A model generated the notes under the pieces. That model made no database searches, was not told where the DNA came from, and worked only from the letters and a program-made list of their open reading frames with translations. The position numbers were made by a program, and so were the translations under genes. From Mesotoga infera (GTDB lineage: Bacteria > Thermotogota > Thermotogae > Petrotogales > Kosmotogaceae), in NCBI RefSeq assembly GCF_900157305.1, contig NZ_LS974202.1, positions 2,232,001 through 2,296,000 of the forward strand: a DNA stretch of 64,000 nt, in the 5' to 3' direction. Shown here in pieces: positions 25,944-34,747 of this stretch; position 1 is the stretch's first letter, and each line of letters starts with the position of its first letter.

Positions 25944-27119
25944 TTACGAGTTGCTTTTTACTTTTCCTATGAAGTGAATTTGATCGATGAATATCATCGA
26001 AATGAGTATAAGCGACATGACACCCACACTTTTCAAATCGGGCCACACCTGAAGAAAATACCCTCCTATTAACGGGCCAACGCCAAAGATTATACCGACC
26101 ATGGATTCGTGTACTCCTCCCTGTTTACCGTGGTCGTTGTCCTGTGAGTTGAGACCATAAAAGATCGCGAAAATATAGGGAACCGCATAAGTGACGCCAC
26201 AAAGAAAAGTAACAGCGAAGAACACAGGAGCTGTTTGAGGCATGAAGAATGACAGAACGGTTGCGGAGAAGATTACCAGCATTATCATCAAGGTTTTACC
26301 TGGATTGCCAATCCAGAAATTAAACCTACTCATGAAAAGAAAAGAGAGAAAGACACCGACGTTAGCACCAACGGTCAAAAAGCCTATTTTCTCCAGTGGC
26401 AGACCTGAAGCCGAAATCAACTTTGGAAAGAGAGCCATCCCGCTTGTGTATATTATCCCCGCCAGCAGGAAGGCCAGCCTGTAAGATCTGCGGTACTCTT
26501 TTATTCTTGGAAAATCGGCCTGCGGCATCGGCCTTTTAAGTCTTTCGCTGTAAGGTCCGGGAAGCGATTCATTGCATCTTTTCGCGCTTATGAAAATCAT
26601 TACCGAACTCGTAACAGATAGAAGGATTCCATATATGAAGACGACCTGCGGCATCTTTTGAATGAGATAGGGACCGAGTGCCATACCGACAATATTGCCG
26701 GCGCTCCAGGATAGGACGAAACGTATCACCGTCATCAAAGGGTCTATACCTTCTCTCCTCTCTCCCTTGGAGATCAAGCCCTCAAGAGATGGAAAGAAAA
26801 AGCCGAAGAAGAGGTTCATCCCGAAAGCGAAGAGAGTTATATCCGCGACCCCTTTCCAGAAAAAACCCAGATTCAGAAAAACTGCCATAGCGATCATTCC
26901 GATGGCCAGACTCTTTTTGAAGCCGATTCTGTCTCCTATCCTTCCAAGAGTGCTGGCTACAGATACATAGAAGATACTTCCACCGAAGTTGATCAACCCT
27001 ATTTCTACGTATGAAAGTCCCCATTCTGCTCCCTTAACATTTATAGATGAGGACAGTAAATACAGAAGTACCGAAAAGGAAAAAGCGTAGAAATTGAAGG
27101 AATGAAAATACTTTTTCAC
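25944..27119 (-). CDS. MFS transporter
   Basis: A 391-residue protein with 12 predicted membrane helices. The loop between TM2 and TM3 carries the MFS signature GRIGDRIGFKKSL (about residues 59-71), and a long cytoplasmic loop separates the two halves (about 182-205). No substrate-specific motif is recognised. The start is GTG behind AAGGATCA. It lies between the orphan solute-binding protein gene and ppdK. Confidence 0.8.
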   Translation of the reverse strand: MKKYFHSFNFYAFSFSVLLYLLSSSINVKGAEWGLSYVEIGLINFGGSIFYVSVASTLGRIGDRIGFKKSLAIGMIAMAVFLNLGFFWKGVADITLFAFGMNLFFGFFFPSLEGLISKGERREGIDPLMTVIRFVLSWSAGNIVGMALGPYLIQKMPQVVFIYGILLSVTSSVMIFISAKRCNESLPGPYSERLKRPMPQADFPRIKEYRRSYRLAFLLAGIIYTSGMALFPKLISASGLPLEKIGFLTVGANVGVFLSFLFMSRFNFWIGNPGKTLMIMLVIFSATVLSFFMPQTAPVFFAVTFLCGVTYAVPYIFAIFYGLNSQDNDHGKQGGVHESMVGIIFGVGPLIGGYFLQVWPDLKSVGVMSLILISMIFIDQIHFIGKVKSNS

Positions 27120-27145
27120 TGATCCTTACCTCGTCAATTAAACAA

Positions 27146-27170
27146 TAAAAAAGGGAGGCGACTGCCTCCC
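27146..27170 (-). terminator. terminator of the sugar-binding protein gene
   Basis: The stem GGGAGGC / GCCTCCC with a GACT loop is followed by six T on the minus strand, 20-44 bases after the stop at 27190. Confidence 0.85.
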
Positions 27171-27189
27171 CCAAATTTTACTACACTTT

Positions 27190-28452
27190 TTATTGATTGG
27201 CTATAATTCTTAGTAGCTCCTGTTCTGCCCAGGCTAGACCTTCATCGACCGTTCTCTTCTGGTTGATGACATCGCCCACCATAGTTCCTAGTACGTTTCT
27301 CACATCATCCCAAAGAGCAACGTTTGGATCGACGGAACCGAAGGGAATCTGACTTATCGGTACGGCAACTGTCGGATTCTGCTGCTCATATGCCTTCCAC
27401 TGGGGAGTATCGAGGGCAAGCTGCGTAACGGGCATATAGCCAGTCTTCACCGACCAGTAAGCCTGGATCTCCGGACTTACCAGATACTTCATGAATTTCC
27501 ATGCGGCAGCCTTCTGTTCGGCGTTGATACCGGTAAACATCACTACATCTGTTCCAGCGAACGGTGGTGCCTGAACTTCCCACATTGGAACTGGTGCCCA
27601 TGCCCATCCGTGCTTTCCTCTGGAACCGCTGTCAACATAAGAGGCCGATGCAATAGTTTCGATGAACATAGCGATTTTGCCGTCACCGAACGGAGCGTCG
27701 AGATAACCGCCCTGGAAAAGAGCGACCCCGTAGGTATGGGCCATGTCGTACATCAGTTGTAAAGCCTCTTTTGCTTGCGGAGAGTTGATTATAACCTTGA
27801 TCGAGCCGTCGTTTAATATCTCGATGGCTTCACCTTTGTTGGCCCTGAGGAAGGTCATGAAATGATCTATGGTCGTTCTGAAACCAAATCCATATTGATC
27901 GATAGTCCCGTCTTTGTTCTTATCCTCGGTAAGCATCATTGCTGCGAAGAGTAAGTCTTCCATCGTCTTTGGAACTTCAAGACCGTACTGCTCGAATAGG
28001 TCGGTGTTGTAGTAGAGAACATATGTACTCTTGTTGAATGGCAGGGCGTAGATCGTACTTCCCCATGTCACCATTTTCTTGAAAGGCGACCAGATGGCTG
28101 CCCATTCTTCGTCGGTCAGACCGACTTCGGGATCGGCGATAAGAGTATTCAGTTCCTGCACGACACCCCTGGGGATCAATCTGGCCGTCCAATTTCCGTA
28201 AGCCTGAGAAAGGGCCGGAAGTGTGTTGCTTTCAGCACTTACAAGGAGCTTCTGCTGCAATGCACTGTAATTGCCCACATAGATGGCCTTGACTACAATT
28301 TCCGGATTGGCTTCGTTGAACGAATTAACGATCTCTGTAACGGTCGTTCCCTGTGCGCCACCCATTGCATGCCAGAACTCGATTTCCGTCTTCGCCATTA
28401 CGAAGACCGCGAGAATCGCAAACATCACCACGAGAAGAACTCTTTTGCGCAT
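27190..28452 (-). CDS. ABC transporter substrate-binding protein, sugar type (family 1, UgpB-like)
   Basis: A 420-residue exported binding protein. The signal peptide (KRVLLVVMFAILAVFVMA) is followed by IEFWHAMGGAQGTTVTEIVNSFN, the typical start of the glycerol-3-phosphate/sugar-binding family, and later by YALPFNKSTYVLYYNTDLF. There is no lipobox, so the protein is probably periplasmic. No permease or ATPase gene is adjacent, so it must work with components encoded elsewhere. A TATAAT at 28494-28499 on the minus strand overlaps the end of coaE and could give this gene its own promoter. A terminator follows it. Confidence 0.88.
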   Translation of the reverse strand: MRKRVLLVVMFAILAVFVMAKTEIEFWHAMGGAQGTTVTEIVNSFNEANPEIVVKAIYVGNYSALQQKLLVSAESNTLPALSQAYGNWTARLIPRGVVQELNTLIADPEVGLTDEEWAAIWSPFKKMVTWGSTIYALPFNKSTYVLYYNTDLFEQYGLEVPKTMEDLLFAAMMLTEDKNKDGTIDQYGFGFRTTIDHFMTFLRANKGEAIEILNDGSIKVIINSPQAKEALQLMYDMAHTYGVALFQGGYLDAPFGDGKIAMFIETIASASYVDSGSRGKHGWAWAPVPMWEVQAPPFAGTDVVMFTGINAEQKAAAWKFMKYLVSPEIQAYWSVKTGYMPVTQLALDTPQWKAYEQQNPTVAVPISQIPFGSVDPNVALWDDVRNVLGTMVGDVINQKRTVDEGLAWAEQELLRIIANQ

Positions 28453-28494
28453 ATCTTTACCTCCTTATTCAAAGTGTTTCAAGCGTCGAAATAA

Positions 28495-29067
28495 TTATAG
28501 CATTATGCCCCATTCAAAAAGAACCTCTTCCACTTTTCGCAAAGTAGCGGCGGCATCTCCAGATGTATCAACAATGGCGTCGGCAGAGTCTCTTAAACTG
28601 TCAAGATGTTGCTGGGACTGCAATATCAGTCTGGCTTTGTATTCGGTCATTCCACGTAGCGCAAGACGTCGCACAGTTTCTTCAGGTGAACATTCTATCC
28701 ATAAGATTTTATCGCAAAATTCCGAGAGACCAATTTGGTGAAGCAATGCGCCATCAATTACGTAAAGCTTGGTATCGTCGATCATCTTTGCAAGTGCCAC
28801 AGAACGAATCACTGGATGAACTATACGGTTCAATCTTTCCAAAAGCTTTGGACTGTTGAAGACAACATCCCCCAGCTTCTTTCTATCGACAGAGTCTCCG
28901 GTCATTATACACTCTCCGAACTCTCTGCGAATTTCCTCTTTCATCGAATCGAGAGCTTGGTGGCCAATTTCATCTAGCGATACCCGAATCGCGCCGGATT
29001 TTTCAAGGGCAGATGCAATCGTGGATTTGCCCGAACCGGCCTTGCCTACTATGCCCAGCACTATCAA
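28495..29067 (-). CDS. coaE: dephospho-CoA kinase
   Basis: A 190-residue kinase for the last step of coenzyme A synthesis. The P-loop is GKAGSGKST (residues 8-16), followed by LDEIGHQAL, which corresponds to the D-AD-I-R region, and by RRLALRGMTEYKARLILQSQ, which fits the lid and the RxxxQ region. The TTG start overlaps the stop of the preceding 84-aa gene (TTGA), indicating coupling in the apt-pgi-84aa-coaE operon. Confidence 0.88.
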   Translation of the reverse strand: MIVLGIVGKAGSGKSTIASALEKSGAIRVSLDEIGHQALDSMKEEIRREFGECIMTGDSVDRKKLGDVVFNSPKLLERLNRIVHPVIRSVALAKMIDDTKLYVIDGALLHQIGLSEFCDKILWIECSPEETVRRLALRGMTEYKARLILQSQQHLDSLRDSADAIVDTSGDAAATLRKVEEVLFEWGIML

Positions 29068-29318
29068 ATCAGTCTCTCGCCTTTCTCCATGACGTTTATG
29101 ACTACTTTTGAGATCTCACTGGGTGAAAACTTCAGGGCCTCTTTCTCATCTGGAGTGAGAGTTATGATATCGGCTTCTATCTCTTCCATTTCACCGATCT
29201 TCTTCAGCAACGATTCTGATTGTACCGAGACTATGATATAGGTTGGAATGGTCTCCTCTAGAAAGTAAAGTTCGGTAACATCGAATTCTTCTATGAGTTT
29301 GAGCAAATCTTCTTTCAT
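29064..29318 (-). CDS. small unknown protein between pgi and coaE
   Basis: An 84-residue soluble protein that I do not recognise. It is acidic and has a probable alpha/beta make-up: LLKLIEEFDVTELYFLEETIPTY at the N-terminus, then a strand (YIIVSVQSE) and a helical end. Its ATG overlaps the pgi stop and its stop overlaps the coaE start, so it is translationally coupled on both sides and certainly expressed with them. Function is unknown. Confidence 0.75.
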   Translation of the reverse strand: MKEDLLKLIEEFDVTELYFLEETIPTYIIVSVQSESLLKKIGEMEEIEADIITLTPDEKEALKFSPSEISKVVINVMEKGERLI

Positions 29319-30679
29319 AGTTCAAACCTCCAGGAGGTCTTCTCCTCGTATCTATCTCTAATTTCCTCGTAACCTCTGCGACCCATAAAGGCATAAGTAA
29401 GTTTCTTTCCAAGTTCAACTCCGGGCTGATCGTAAGGGTTTATTCGAAGTAGAGTTCCCGCAATCGCTGTCTGTATTTCGTAAGAGACAATAAACTCCCC
29501 GACGTGGAAAGCATCGATCTGTGGGAAGGTGATTGTCAAGTTAGGGATTCCGTTGGATGCGAGTGCTATTGAGGTTCCTCTGAGTTCCGCGTTCAACAGC
29601 TCGGCCAGTTCCACGCCGTTCAGGTAAGAGAGAGCTTCGACATCTGAATGGATGAAAGGAACAGTGAGCTGATTTCCAAAGTCTTCAAGCTTTATAAAAG
29701 TTATCACTTTATCCTTAGGGCCTTCGTTGTAAAGTTGAACCTGCGAATGCTGATCAATCGCTCCAAGAGCTTTTATCGGAGTCTGGCCGGTGTGTACTAT
29801 TCTGCCATTGAGGTCAAACTTCTTACCCAGAGACTCGGCCCAGAGTTGTCTGTACCAATCGGCGAGTGTATAAAGCCTGTTCGAGTAAGGCATCATAACC
29901 GATATATTGTAGCCCTTTTTCATGTATGCGTAATGGATTAACGCATTTACGAGAGCCGGGTTGGACTTAACATTGTCCCGAAGATATCTTTCACGGCCGA
30001 ATCTGGCTCCTTCGTAGAGGCCATAGATATCTATACCTTCCGCGAGGGCAGAGAGAAGCCCGACCGGTGTTAAAACACTGAAACGTCCGCCAACATCGTC
30101 GGGAATCGTTAAAGTTCTTATTTTTTCGCGATCGGCTATCTCTCGCAGTACACCCTTTTCGCTATCGGTTGTGAAGATGAAGTGTTCGCTTGCCGGAAGA
30201 CCCAATTTGTCGAGAAGGCCCCTTGCGATAAGGTAGTTGGACATGCATTCCGCTGTCATGCCGGATTTCGAGATTACGTTGAAAACCGTAGTCTTTAAGT
30301 CCAATTCACCTAGAATAGAGGAAACCATGTCGGGATCTACGTTGTCCAGTACGAATATCCTTGCCTTTTTCATACGTTTCTCCCTGCTCAGATTGTTCCA
30401 GTTGAGAGGGTTCAACGATGAGTGAAGAGCCTGGTTCCCCAACGCGGAACCACCGATGCCTATAACCACGAAATTTTCAAAGTTTTCCAGCCAGTCTTCC
30501 AGGGTCTTCACTTCGTCCAGAATGGAGTCGTTGCTCAGTATTCTCAGAAAACCAGGTTCGGGTGAATTGATCCTTTCTAGTATAGTAGAAGTGTTTTTGC
30601 CCATTTCGAGAAGTTCATCGAAAGACAAACCACTTTCAAGTGTCTCTTTGAAGGCAAAAGAAAAATCGTACTTCAGCAT
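29315..30679 (-). CDS. pgi: glucose-6-phosphate isomerase
   Basis: A 454-residue isomerase converting glucose 6-phosphate and fructose 6-phosphate. Family motifs: FVVIGIGGSALGNQAL (sugar-phosphate site), VFNVISKSGMTAECMSNYLI, DDVGGRFSVLTPVGLL and the late GVELGKKLT with the catalytic Lys. Length agrees with the shorter bacterial type. It follows apt after 12 bases and overlaps the next gene by four bases. Confidence 0.95.
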   Translation of the reverse strand: MLKYDFSFAFKETLESGLSFDELLEMGKNTSTILERINSPEPGFLRILSNDSILDEVKTLEDWLENFENFVVIGIGGSALGNQALHSSLNPLNWNNLSREKRMKKARIFVLDNVDPDMVSSILGELDLKTTVFNVISKSGMTAECMSNYLIARGLLDKLGLPASEHFIFTTDSEKGVLREIADREKIRTLTIPDDVGGRFSVLTPVGLLSALAEGIDIYGLYEGARFGRERYLRDNVKSNPALVNALIHYAYMKKGYNISVMMPYSNRLYTLADWYRQLWAESLGKKFDLNGRIVHTGQTPIKALGAIDQHSQVQLYNEGPKDKVITFIKLEDFGNQLTVPFIHSDVEALSYLNGVELAELLNAELRGTSIALASNGIPNLTITFPQIDAFHVGEFIVSYEIQTAIAGTLLRINPYDQPGVELGKKLTYAFMGRRGYEEIRDRYEEKTSWRFEL

Positions 30680-30691
30680 TACTAACCTCCA

Positions 30692-31204
30692 TCAGTAAGA
30701 GATTAAAGTGCGCACATCGTAGCGAGCAAGTTTCTCTCTCGGTCTCAGAAAATTCAATTCGGCCAGGCATAGTATTGAGATCACTTCACCGCCGCATTTC
30801 TCGATCATTTCGGCTATTGCTTTCATCGTTCCGCCCGTCGCAAGTATATCATCCACTATCAATACTTTCGCGCCTTTGTGAATTGCATCAATATGCATCT
30901 GGAGCGTTGCTTTACCGTACTCGAGTTCGTAGTCTATTTCCAGTGTTTCGTAGGGAAGTTTACCAGGCTTCCTCACAGGAACCAGAGCTTTTCGGGTATG
31001 AAAGGCTATCGGAGCGGCAAATATGAAGCCTCTGGCTTCCGGTGCCACTATGGTGTCGAAGTCAAGTCCTTCAACCAGAGAACTCATCTGTAAAATGCAT
31101 TCCCTGAAAGCATCGGGATCTTTCAGCATAGGTGTTACATCTTTAAAAACCACACCAGGTTTTGGAAAGTCAGGAATATCCCGCACAAAGACTCCAAGAT
31201 CCAT
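30692..31204 (-). CDS. apt: adenine phosphoribosyltransferase
   Basis: A 170-residue enzyme converting adenine + PRPP to AMP (purine salvage). The PRPP loop VLIVDDILATGGTMKA (about residues 115-130) and the N-terminal IPDFPKPGVVFKDVTPML are diagnostic, as is the APEARGFIFAAPIA adenine-site region. It is the first gene of a minus-strand operon with pgi, the 84-aa gene and coaE. A strong AAGGAGGAG ribosome site precedes the ATG. The gene is divergent from the hydrogenase operon. Confidence 0.95.
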   Translation of the reverse strand: MDLGVFVRDIPDFPKPGVVFKDVTPMLKDPDAFRECILQMSSLVEGLDFDTIVAPEARGFIFAAPIAFHTRKALVPVRKPGKLPYETLEIDYELEYGKATLQMHIDAIHKGAKVLIVDDILATGGTMKAIAEMIEKCGGEVISILCLAELNFLRPREKLARYDVRTLISY

Positions 31205-31437
31205 CGAATCTCCTCCTTAATTAGGCTCCTTGAACACCGGTAATTTTAACATTTAATGGACGATAAGTCTTGTATCTACGGAATTTCTAGCAGGTCTTTT
31301 TGTGAATTGGAAATGAAAGTAAAGCCTCTACAGACAGATGGTGCTGACCGATCTCTGAAAAGGTCTGGCGAAGATCCCTTGTTTTCCAACTGTTGTGGGC
31401 ATCTTAACAGATGAAACTGCCCATTTTTCCAGGCTCA

Positions 31438-31468
31438 TGTTATAATCCATGTGTGAAATAAATAACAT
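31438..31468 (+). promoter_or_regulatory. promoter of the hnd operon with a Rex-like operator
   Basis: TG at 31438-31439, one base and TATAAT at 31441-31446 form an extended -10. The predicted start of transcription (about 31453) lies inside an imperfect palindrome, GTGTGA-N6-TAACAT at 31451-31468, which matches 9 of 12 half-site positions of the classical Rex pattern TTGTGA-N6-TCACAA. Rex, an NADH-sensing repressor, is known to control hydrogenase genes in Thermotogales. The rest of the 280-base gap to apt shows nothing else clear. Confidence 0.5.
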
Positions 31469-31494
31469 TCTTGGCTTAAAGGGAGGTGCAAGGG

Positions 31495-31989
31495 TTGTCT
31501 GTGGTTAAATGCCCGGATTGCGAGAATCTTTTTGCCGAACTGGACCGGTATATCGATTCCGTGAAAGACAACACGGGTGTCTTAATTAACGTTCTTCACA
31601 AAGCTCAAGAAATCTTCGGCTATCTTTCTGAAGAAGTCCAGCAGCACGTTTCGGAGAAACTCAACGTTCCGCTCAGTCAAGTTTATGGTGTAGTCACTTT
31701 TTACAACTTCTTCACTATGAAACCAAAGGGAAAGCATCAAATCAGAGTCTGCCTGGGCACAGCCTGTTATGTGAAAGGCGCTGACAAAATTATGGAGAGA
31801 CTACAGGATGAACTGGGAGTACCCATGAATCAACCAACTGCCGATGGAAAGTTTTCTATCCACGCAGTAAGGTGTCTGGGAGCGTGCAGTATGGCACCGG
31901 TTGTTCTCATCGGTGAAGATGACTATTACGGAAGGGTCACTCCGGATGAAGTGTCTAAGATTCTTGACAAATACAGGAGGGCTGAATAA
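31495..31989 (+). CDS. hndA: hydrogenase subunit HndA / NuoE-like thioredoxin-fold [2Fe-2S] protein
   Basis: A 164-residue NuoE-type subunit. The thioredoxin-like [2Fe-2S] cluster ligands are C86 and C91 (CLGTACYVKG) and C127 and C131 (CLGACSMAP). The N-terminal helical part has VTFYNFF before the cluster region. It passes electrons between the flavin subunit and the other subunits of an NAD(P)H-linked [FeFe] hydrogenase. I prefer the TTG at 31495 because GGGAGG lies seven bases before it; the GTG at 31486 overlaps that ribosome site. An extra CPDC near the N-terminus is unusual for the family. It overlaps hndB by one base. Confidence 0.88.
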   Translation: MSVVKCPDCENLFAELDRYIDSVKDNTGVLINVLHKAQEIFGYLSEEVQQHVSEKLNVPLSQVYGVVTFYNFFTMKPKGKHQIRVCLGTACYVKGADKIMERLQDELGVPMNQPTADGKFSIHAVRCLGACSMAPVVLIGEDDYYGRVTPDEVSKILDKYRRAE

Positions 31990-32366
31990 TGGCAAAGATA
32001 AAGAGTCTTGAAGAACTCATGAAAATCAAGGAAAATGCGATGAAAGGACTTAAAATGCGAGATTCTGGCAAAAAGGGCAAGATAATCGTTGCCATGGGAA
32101 CCTGTGGAATTGCGGCAGGTGCTAAAGACACTTTGAGAGCCATTGTTGATTCTCTTGACGAAAAGGGCATTGAAGATGTGGCCGTAGTTCAATCGGGTTG
32201 CTTCGGTCTGTGCGATGTAGAGCCTACCATCGAAGTTCATCTGGAAGGGGCCGATCCGATAATCTATGGACACGTAACCCCTGCGCAGGCGAAGAGAATA
32301 ATCGATCAGCACATTGTCGAGGGGAAAGTAGTTGGAGATCTCATTGTCAAAAAGGGAGAACTATAA
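31989..32366 (+). CDS. hndB: hydrogenase subunit HndB, [2Fe-2S] thioredoxin-like
   Basis: A 125-residue protein with the layout of HndB from NADP-reducing hydrogenases. Its Cys residues are C39 (AMGTCGIAAGA), C71 and C75 (GCFGLCDVEP), the same three-Cys pattern as the family, and the last third contains YGHVTPAQAKRIIDQHIVEGKVV. Its presence points to the tetrameric Hnd type rather than the three-subunit HydABC type. It starts on the last base of hndA and is followed after 17 bases by hndC. Confidence 0.85.
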   Translation: MAKIKSLEELMKIKENAMKGLKMRDSGKKGKIIVAMGTCGIAAGAKDTLRAIVDSLDEKGIEDVAVVQSGCFGLCDVEPTIEVHLEGADPIIYGHVTPAQAKRIIDQHIVEGKVVGDLIVKKGEL

Positions 32367-32383
32367 CGAAGAGGTGATTAGCG

Positions 32384-34183
32384 GTGCCCGCTGTTGAAAA
32401 TACGGTGCTTATCTGTGCCGGTGGAGCCTGTATATCGGCAGGTGAGAAAAGTGTCAAAGAAGTTTTCGAGGATACATTAAAAAAGTATTCTCTGGAGACG
32501 GTTGTAAGGGTTGTAGAAACTGGCTGTATGGGGGCGTGCGATCTTGGACCGATCCTGGTAATTTATCCCGAGGGGGTTTTCTATCAGAAGGTCAACGCCG
32601 AAAATGCAGCCCAAATAGTTGAAGAGCATATACTGAAAGGGAGAGTTGTGGAAAAGCTTCTCTATAAAGGCGATACGGGCGAACTCAAGACAAAACCCCA
32701 GGAAGAACTTCCCTTCTTTACCGAACAGGTTAAGATAGCTACAAGAAATCTCGGTGTGATAGACCCTCTATCCATCGATGAGTACATCGCAAGGGACGGT
32801 TACTTCGCCCTTCATAAAGTTCTTTTCGAAATGGGACCTGATAAAGTAATTGAAACGTTAAAGAAGAGCGAATTGAAAGGCAGGGGCGGTGCCGGTTTTC
32901 CGACGTGGATGAAATGGGATTTCGCCAAAAAGGCCCAGGGTAATCCAAAGTACATAATCTGTAACGCCGATGAAGGAGACCCTGGAGCTTTCATGGATAG
33001 AGCCGTCCTGGAGGGTGATCCTCACACGATAGTGGAAGCAATGACTATAGCTGCTTATACAGTCGGTGCACAGAAAGGTTTCGTTTATGTTCGTGCCGAG
33101 TATCCCCTGGCGATTGAGAGACTGTCTTTCGCGATGGAAAAAGCCAGAGAGTACGGTTTCCTCGGTGACAAAATACTGGGTACAGATTTCTCTTTCGACC
33201 TCGAAATAAGGATTGGCGCAGGAGCCTTCGTCTGTGGTGAGGAGACCGCGCTTATCAATTCGATTGAGGGCAAAAGGGGAATTCCCAGGGTGAAGCCGCC
33301 CTTCCCCGCTAACAAGGGTCTGTGGGGTAAGCCGACCCTCCTGAACAACGTAGAGACTTATGCCAACATTCCTCCGATAATTATAAACGGTGGCGAATGG
33401 TTCAGCCAGTACGGCGTGGAAGGATCAAAAGGCACAAAAGTCTTCGCTTTGGCCGGAAACGTGAAAAACACCGGCCTTGTAGAAGTACCCATGGGAATTA
33501 CCGTGAGAAAGCTCATCTATGATATAGGCGGAGGAATTCCCCGAGGAAAGAGACTTAAGGCTGTTCAAACCGGTGGGCCTAGTGGTGGGTGTATCCCGCT
33601 GGAACATCTGGACACCCCGATTACCTACGATAACCTTAAAAAGCTCGGAACAATAGTTGGTTCTGGCGGAATGATCGTCATGGACGAAGACAGCTGTATG
33701 GTTGACGTGGCCAAATACTTTCTTGAATTCACCGTTGAAGAGTCGTGTGGACAGTGCACACCCTGCCGTGACGGCACCAGGAGAATGCTCGAGATCCTCG
33801 AGAGAATTACCGAAGGCGAAGGAACCATGGAAGATCTCGAGCTTCTCAAAGAACTGGGTGAAAATATAATGGCGACATCTCTCTGTGGACTTGGCCAGAC
33901 GGCACCTCAACCGGTTCTTTCTACGATGAGGTACTTCTGGCACGAATACGAAGCGCACGTTTTGGAAAAGAAATGCCCCGCAAAGAGATGCAAGCCTCTC
34001 ATGAGAGTCGTAATAGATAAGGATAAGTGTGTCGGCTGCACGGCCTGCGCCAGAGTCTGTCCCGTGAACGCAATTTCCGGCGCAGTCAGAAAGCCCCACG
34101 AGATAGATCCCGAAATCTGCACTCGCTGCGGTAGTTGTCTTGCGGTATGCAGATTTAACGCAATCAGCAAAGTCTCTCCGTGA
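32384..34183 (+). CDS. hndC: hydrogenase subunit HndC / NuoF-like flavoprotein
   Basis: A 599-residue NAD(P)H- and FMN-binding subunit. Domains in order: thioredoxin-like [2Fe-2S] (C11, C16, C48, C52); Complex I 51-kDa FMN/NADH domain (GRGGAGFPTWMKW, NADEGDPGAFMDR, GAGAYVCGEETAL-like GAGAFVCGEETAL); SLBB; NuoF C-terminal [4Fe-4S] (SCGQCTPCRDG and a later SLCGLGQ); and a C-terminal 2x[4Fe-4S] ferredoxin domain (CVGCTACARVC, CTRCGSCLAVC). The enzyme is thought to couple NAD(P)H and ferredoxin oxidation to H2 formation, or the reverse, by flavin-based bifurcation. The GTG start lies behind AGAGGTG. The catalytic subunit is not in this operon but at 59525-61285. Confidence 0.9.
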   Translation: MPAVENTVLICAGGACISAGEKSVKEVFEDTLKKYSLETVVRVVETGCMGACDLGPILVIYPEGVFYQKVNAENAAQIVEEHILKGRVVEKLLYKGDTGELKTKPQEELPFFTEQVKIATRNLGVIDPLSIDEYIARDGYFALHKVLFEMGPDKVIETLKKSELKGRGGAGFPTWMKWDFAKKAQGNPKYIICNADEGDPGAFMDRAVLEGDPHTIVEAMTIAAYTVGAQKGFVYVRAEYPLAIERLSFAMEKAREYGFLGDKILGTDFSFDLEIRIGAGAFVCGEETALINSIEGKRGIPRVKPPFPANKGLWGKPTLLNNVETYANIPPIIINGGEWFSQYGVEGSKGTKVFALAGNVKNTGLVEVPMGITVRKLIYDIGGGIPRGKRLKAVQTGGPSGGCIPLEHLDTPITYDNLKKLGTIVGSGGMIVMDEDSCMVDVAKYFLEFTVEESCGQCTPCRDGTRRMLEILERITEGEGTMEDLELLKELGENIMATSLCGLGQTAPQPVLSTMRYFWHEYEAHVLEKKCPAKRCKPLMRVVIDKDKCVGCTACARVCPVNAISGAVRKPHEIDPEICTRCGSCLAVCRFNAISKVSP

Positions 34184-34192
34184 GATATTTGA

Positions 34193-34217
34193 GAACCCCC
34201 TTCCGAGGGGGTTCTTC
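34193..34217 (+). terminator. weak terminator or processing hairpin after hndC
   Basis: The GC-rich stem GAACCCCC / GGGGGTTC with a six-base loop is followed by only a short, mixed T tract (TTCTGC). It may act as a partial terminator that lowers expression of the second gene pair or as an mRNA-stabilising hairpin. Confidence 0.5.
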
Positions 34218-34252
34218 TGCATTGTCAATTTGGGTTGAAGGGAGGAATTAAC

Positions 34253-34744
34253 ATGTCTGTTGACAGTATCCGCGAGACGGTTACGAAGATTTACGAAGAT
34301 ATAAATAGTCAGAGTCTCGAAAAGGGCGACGTACTGATAAACGCTTTACACGCTATTCAGGATCACTATGGCAATTTCATTCCAATCGAAGCGGCCGAGG
34401 TTTTGAAAGAACTAACCGGTACACCGCTGTCGAAAATATACGAAGTCTTGACTTTCTACACCATGTTCTCCACTCACAAACGTGGCAAGTATGTAATAAG
34501 GATCTGCAAAAGCCTTCCCTGTCATGTAACCGGTGGACAGGAAATCGTTGATGCCCTTAAGAACAGACTTGAAATCGGTTTCGGCGAGACAACCGTCGAC
34601 GGTCTGTTTACTCTCGAAGAGACCAGCTGCCTGGGACTTTGCGGTGTCTCTCCCGTAATGATGATAAACGACGAAGCTTACGGGAACCTCAACAAAGAGA
34701 GAGTTTCGGAGATTATCGATTCAATCGTTTCCAGAGAGAGGTGA
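34253..34744 (+). CDS. second HndA/NuoE-like [2Fe-2S] protein
   Basis: A 163-residue paralog of hndA. All four cluster ligands are kept: C85 and C90 (CKSLPCHVTGG), C126 and C130 (SCLGLCGVSP). The ATG at 34253 is preceded by GGGAGGAATTAAC; a TTG 18 bases upstream would place the ribosome site inside the gene. It is followed directly by a second NuoF-like gene. The pair has no hndB or catalytic gene next to it, so it may be a NADH-oxidising module that docks with another enzyme, or an alternative input for the same hydrogenase. Confidence 0.85.
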   Translation: MSVDSIRETVTKIYEDINSQSLEKGDVLINALHAIQDHYGNFIPIEAAEVLKELTGTPLSKIYEVLTFYTMFSTHKRGKYVIRICKSLPCHVTGGQEIVDALKNRLEIGFGETTVDGLFTLEETSCLGLCGVSPVMMINDEAYGNLNKERVSEIIDSIVSRER

Positions 34745-34747
34745 GTG

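Noticed and set aside
33425-34228. 267-codon minus-strand frame opposite hndC
   Set aside because: It is antisense to the well-conserved NuoF-like and ferredoxin domains; the long frame is a shadow.
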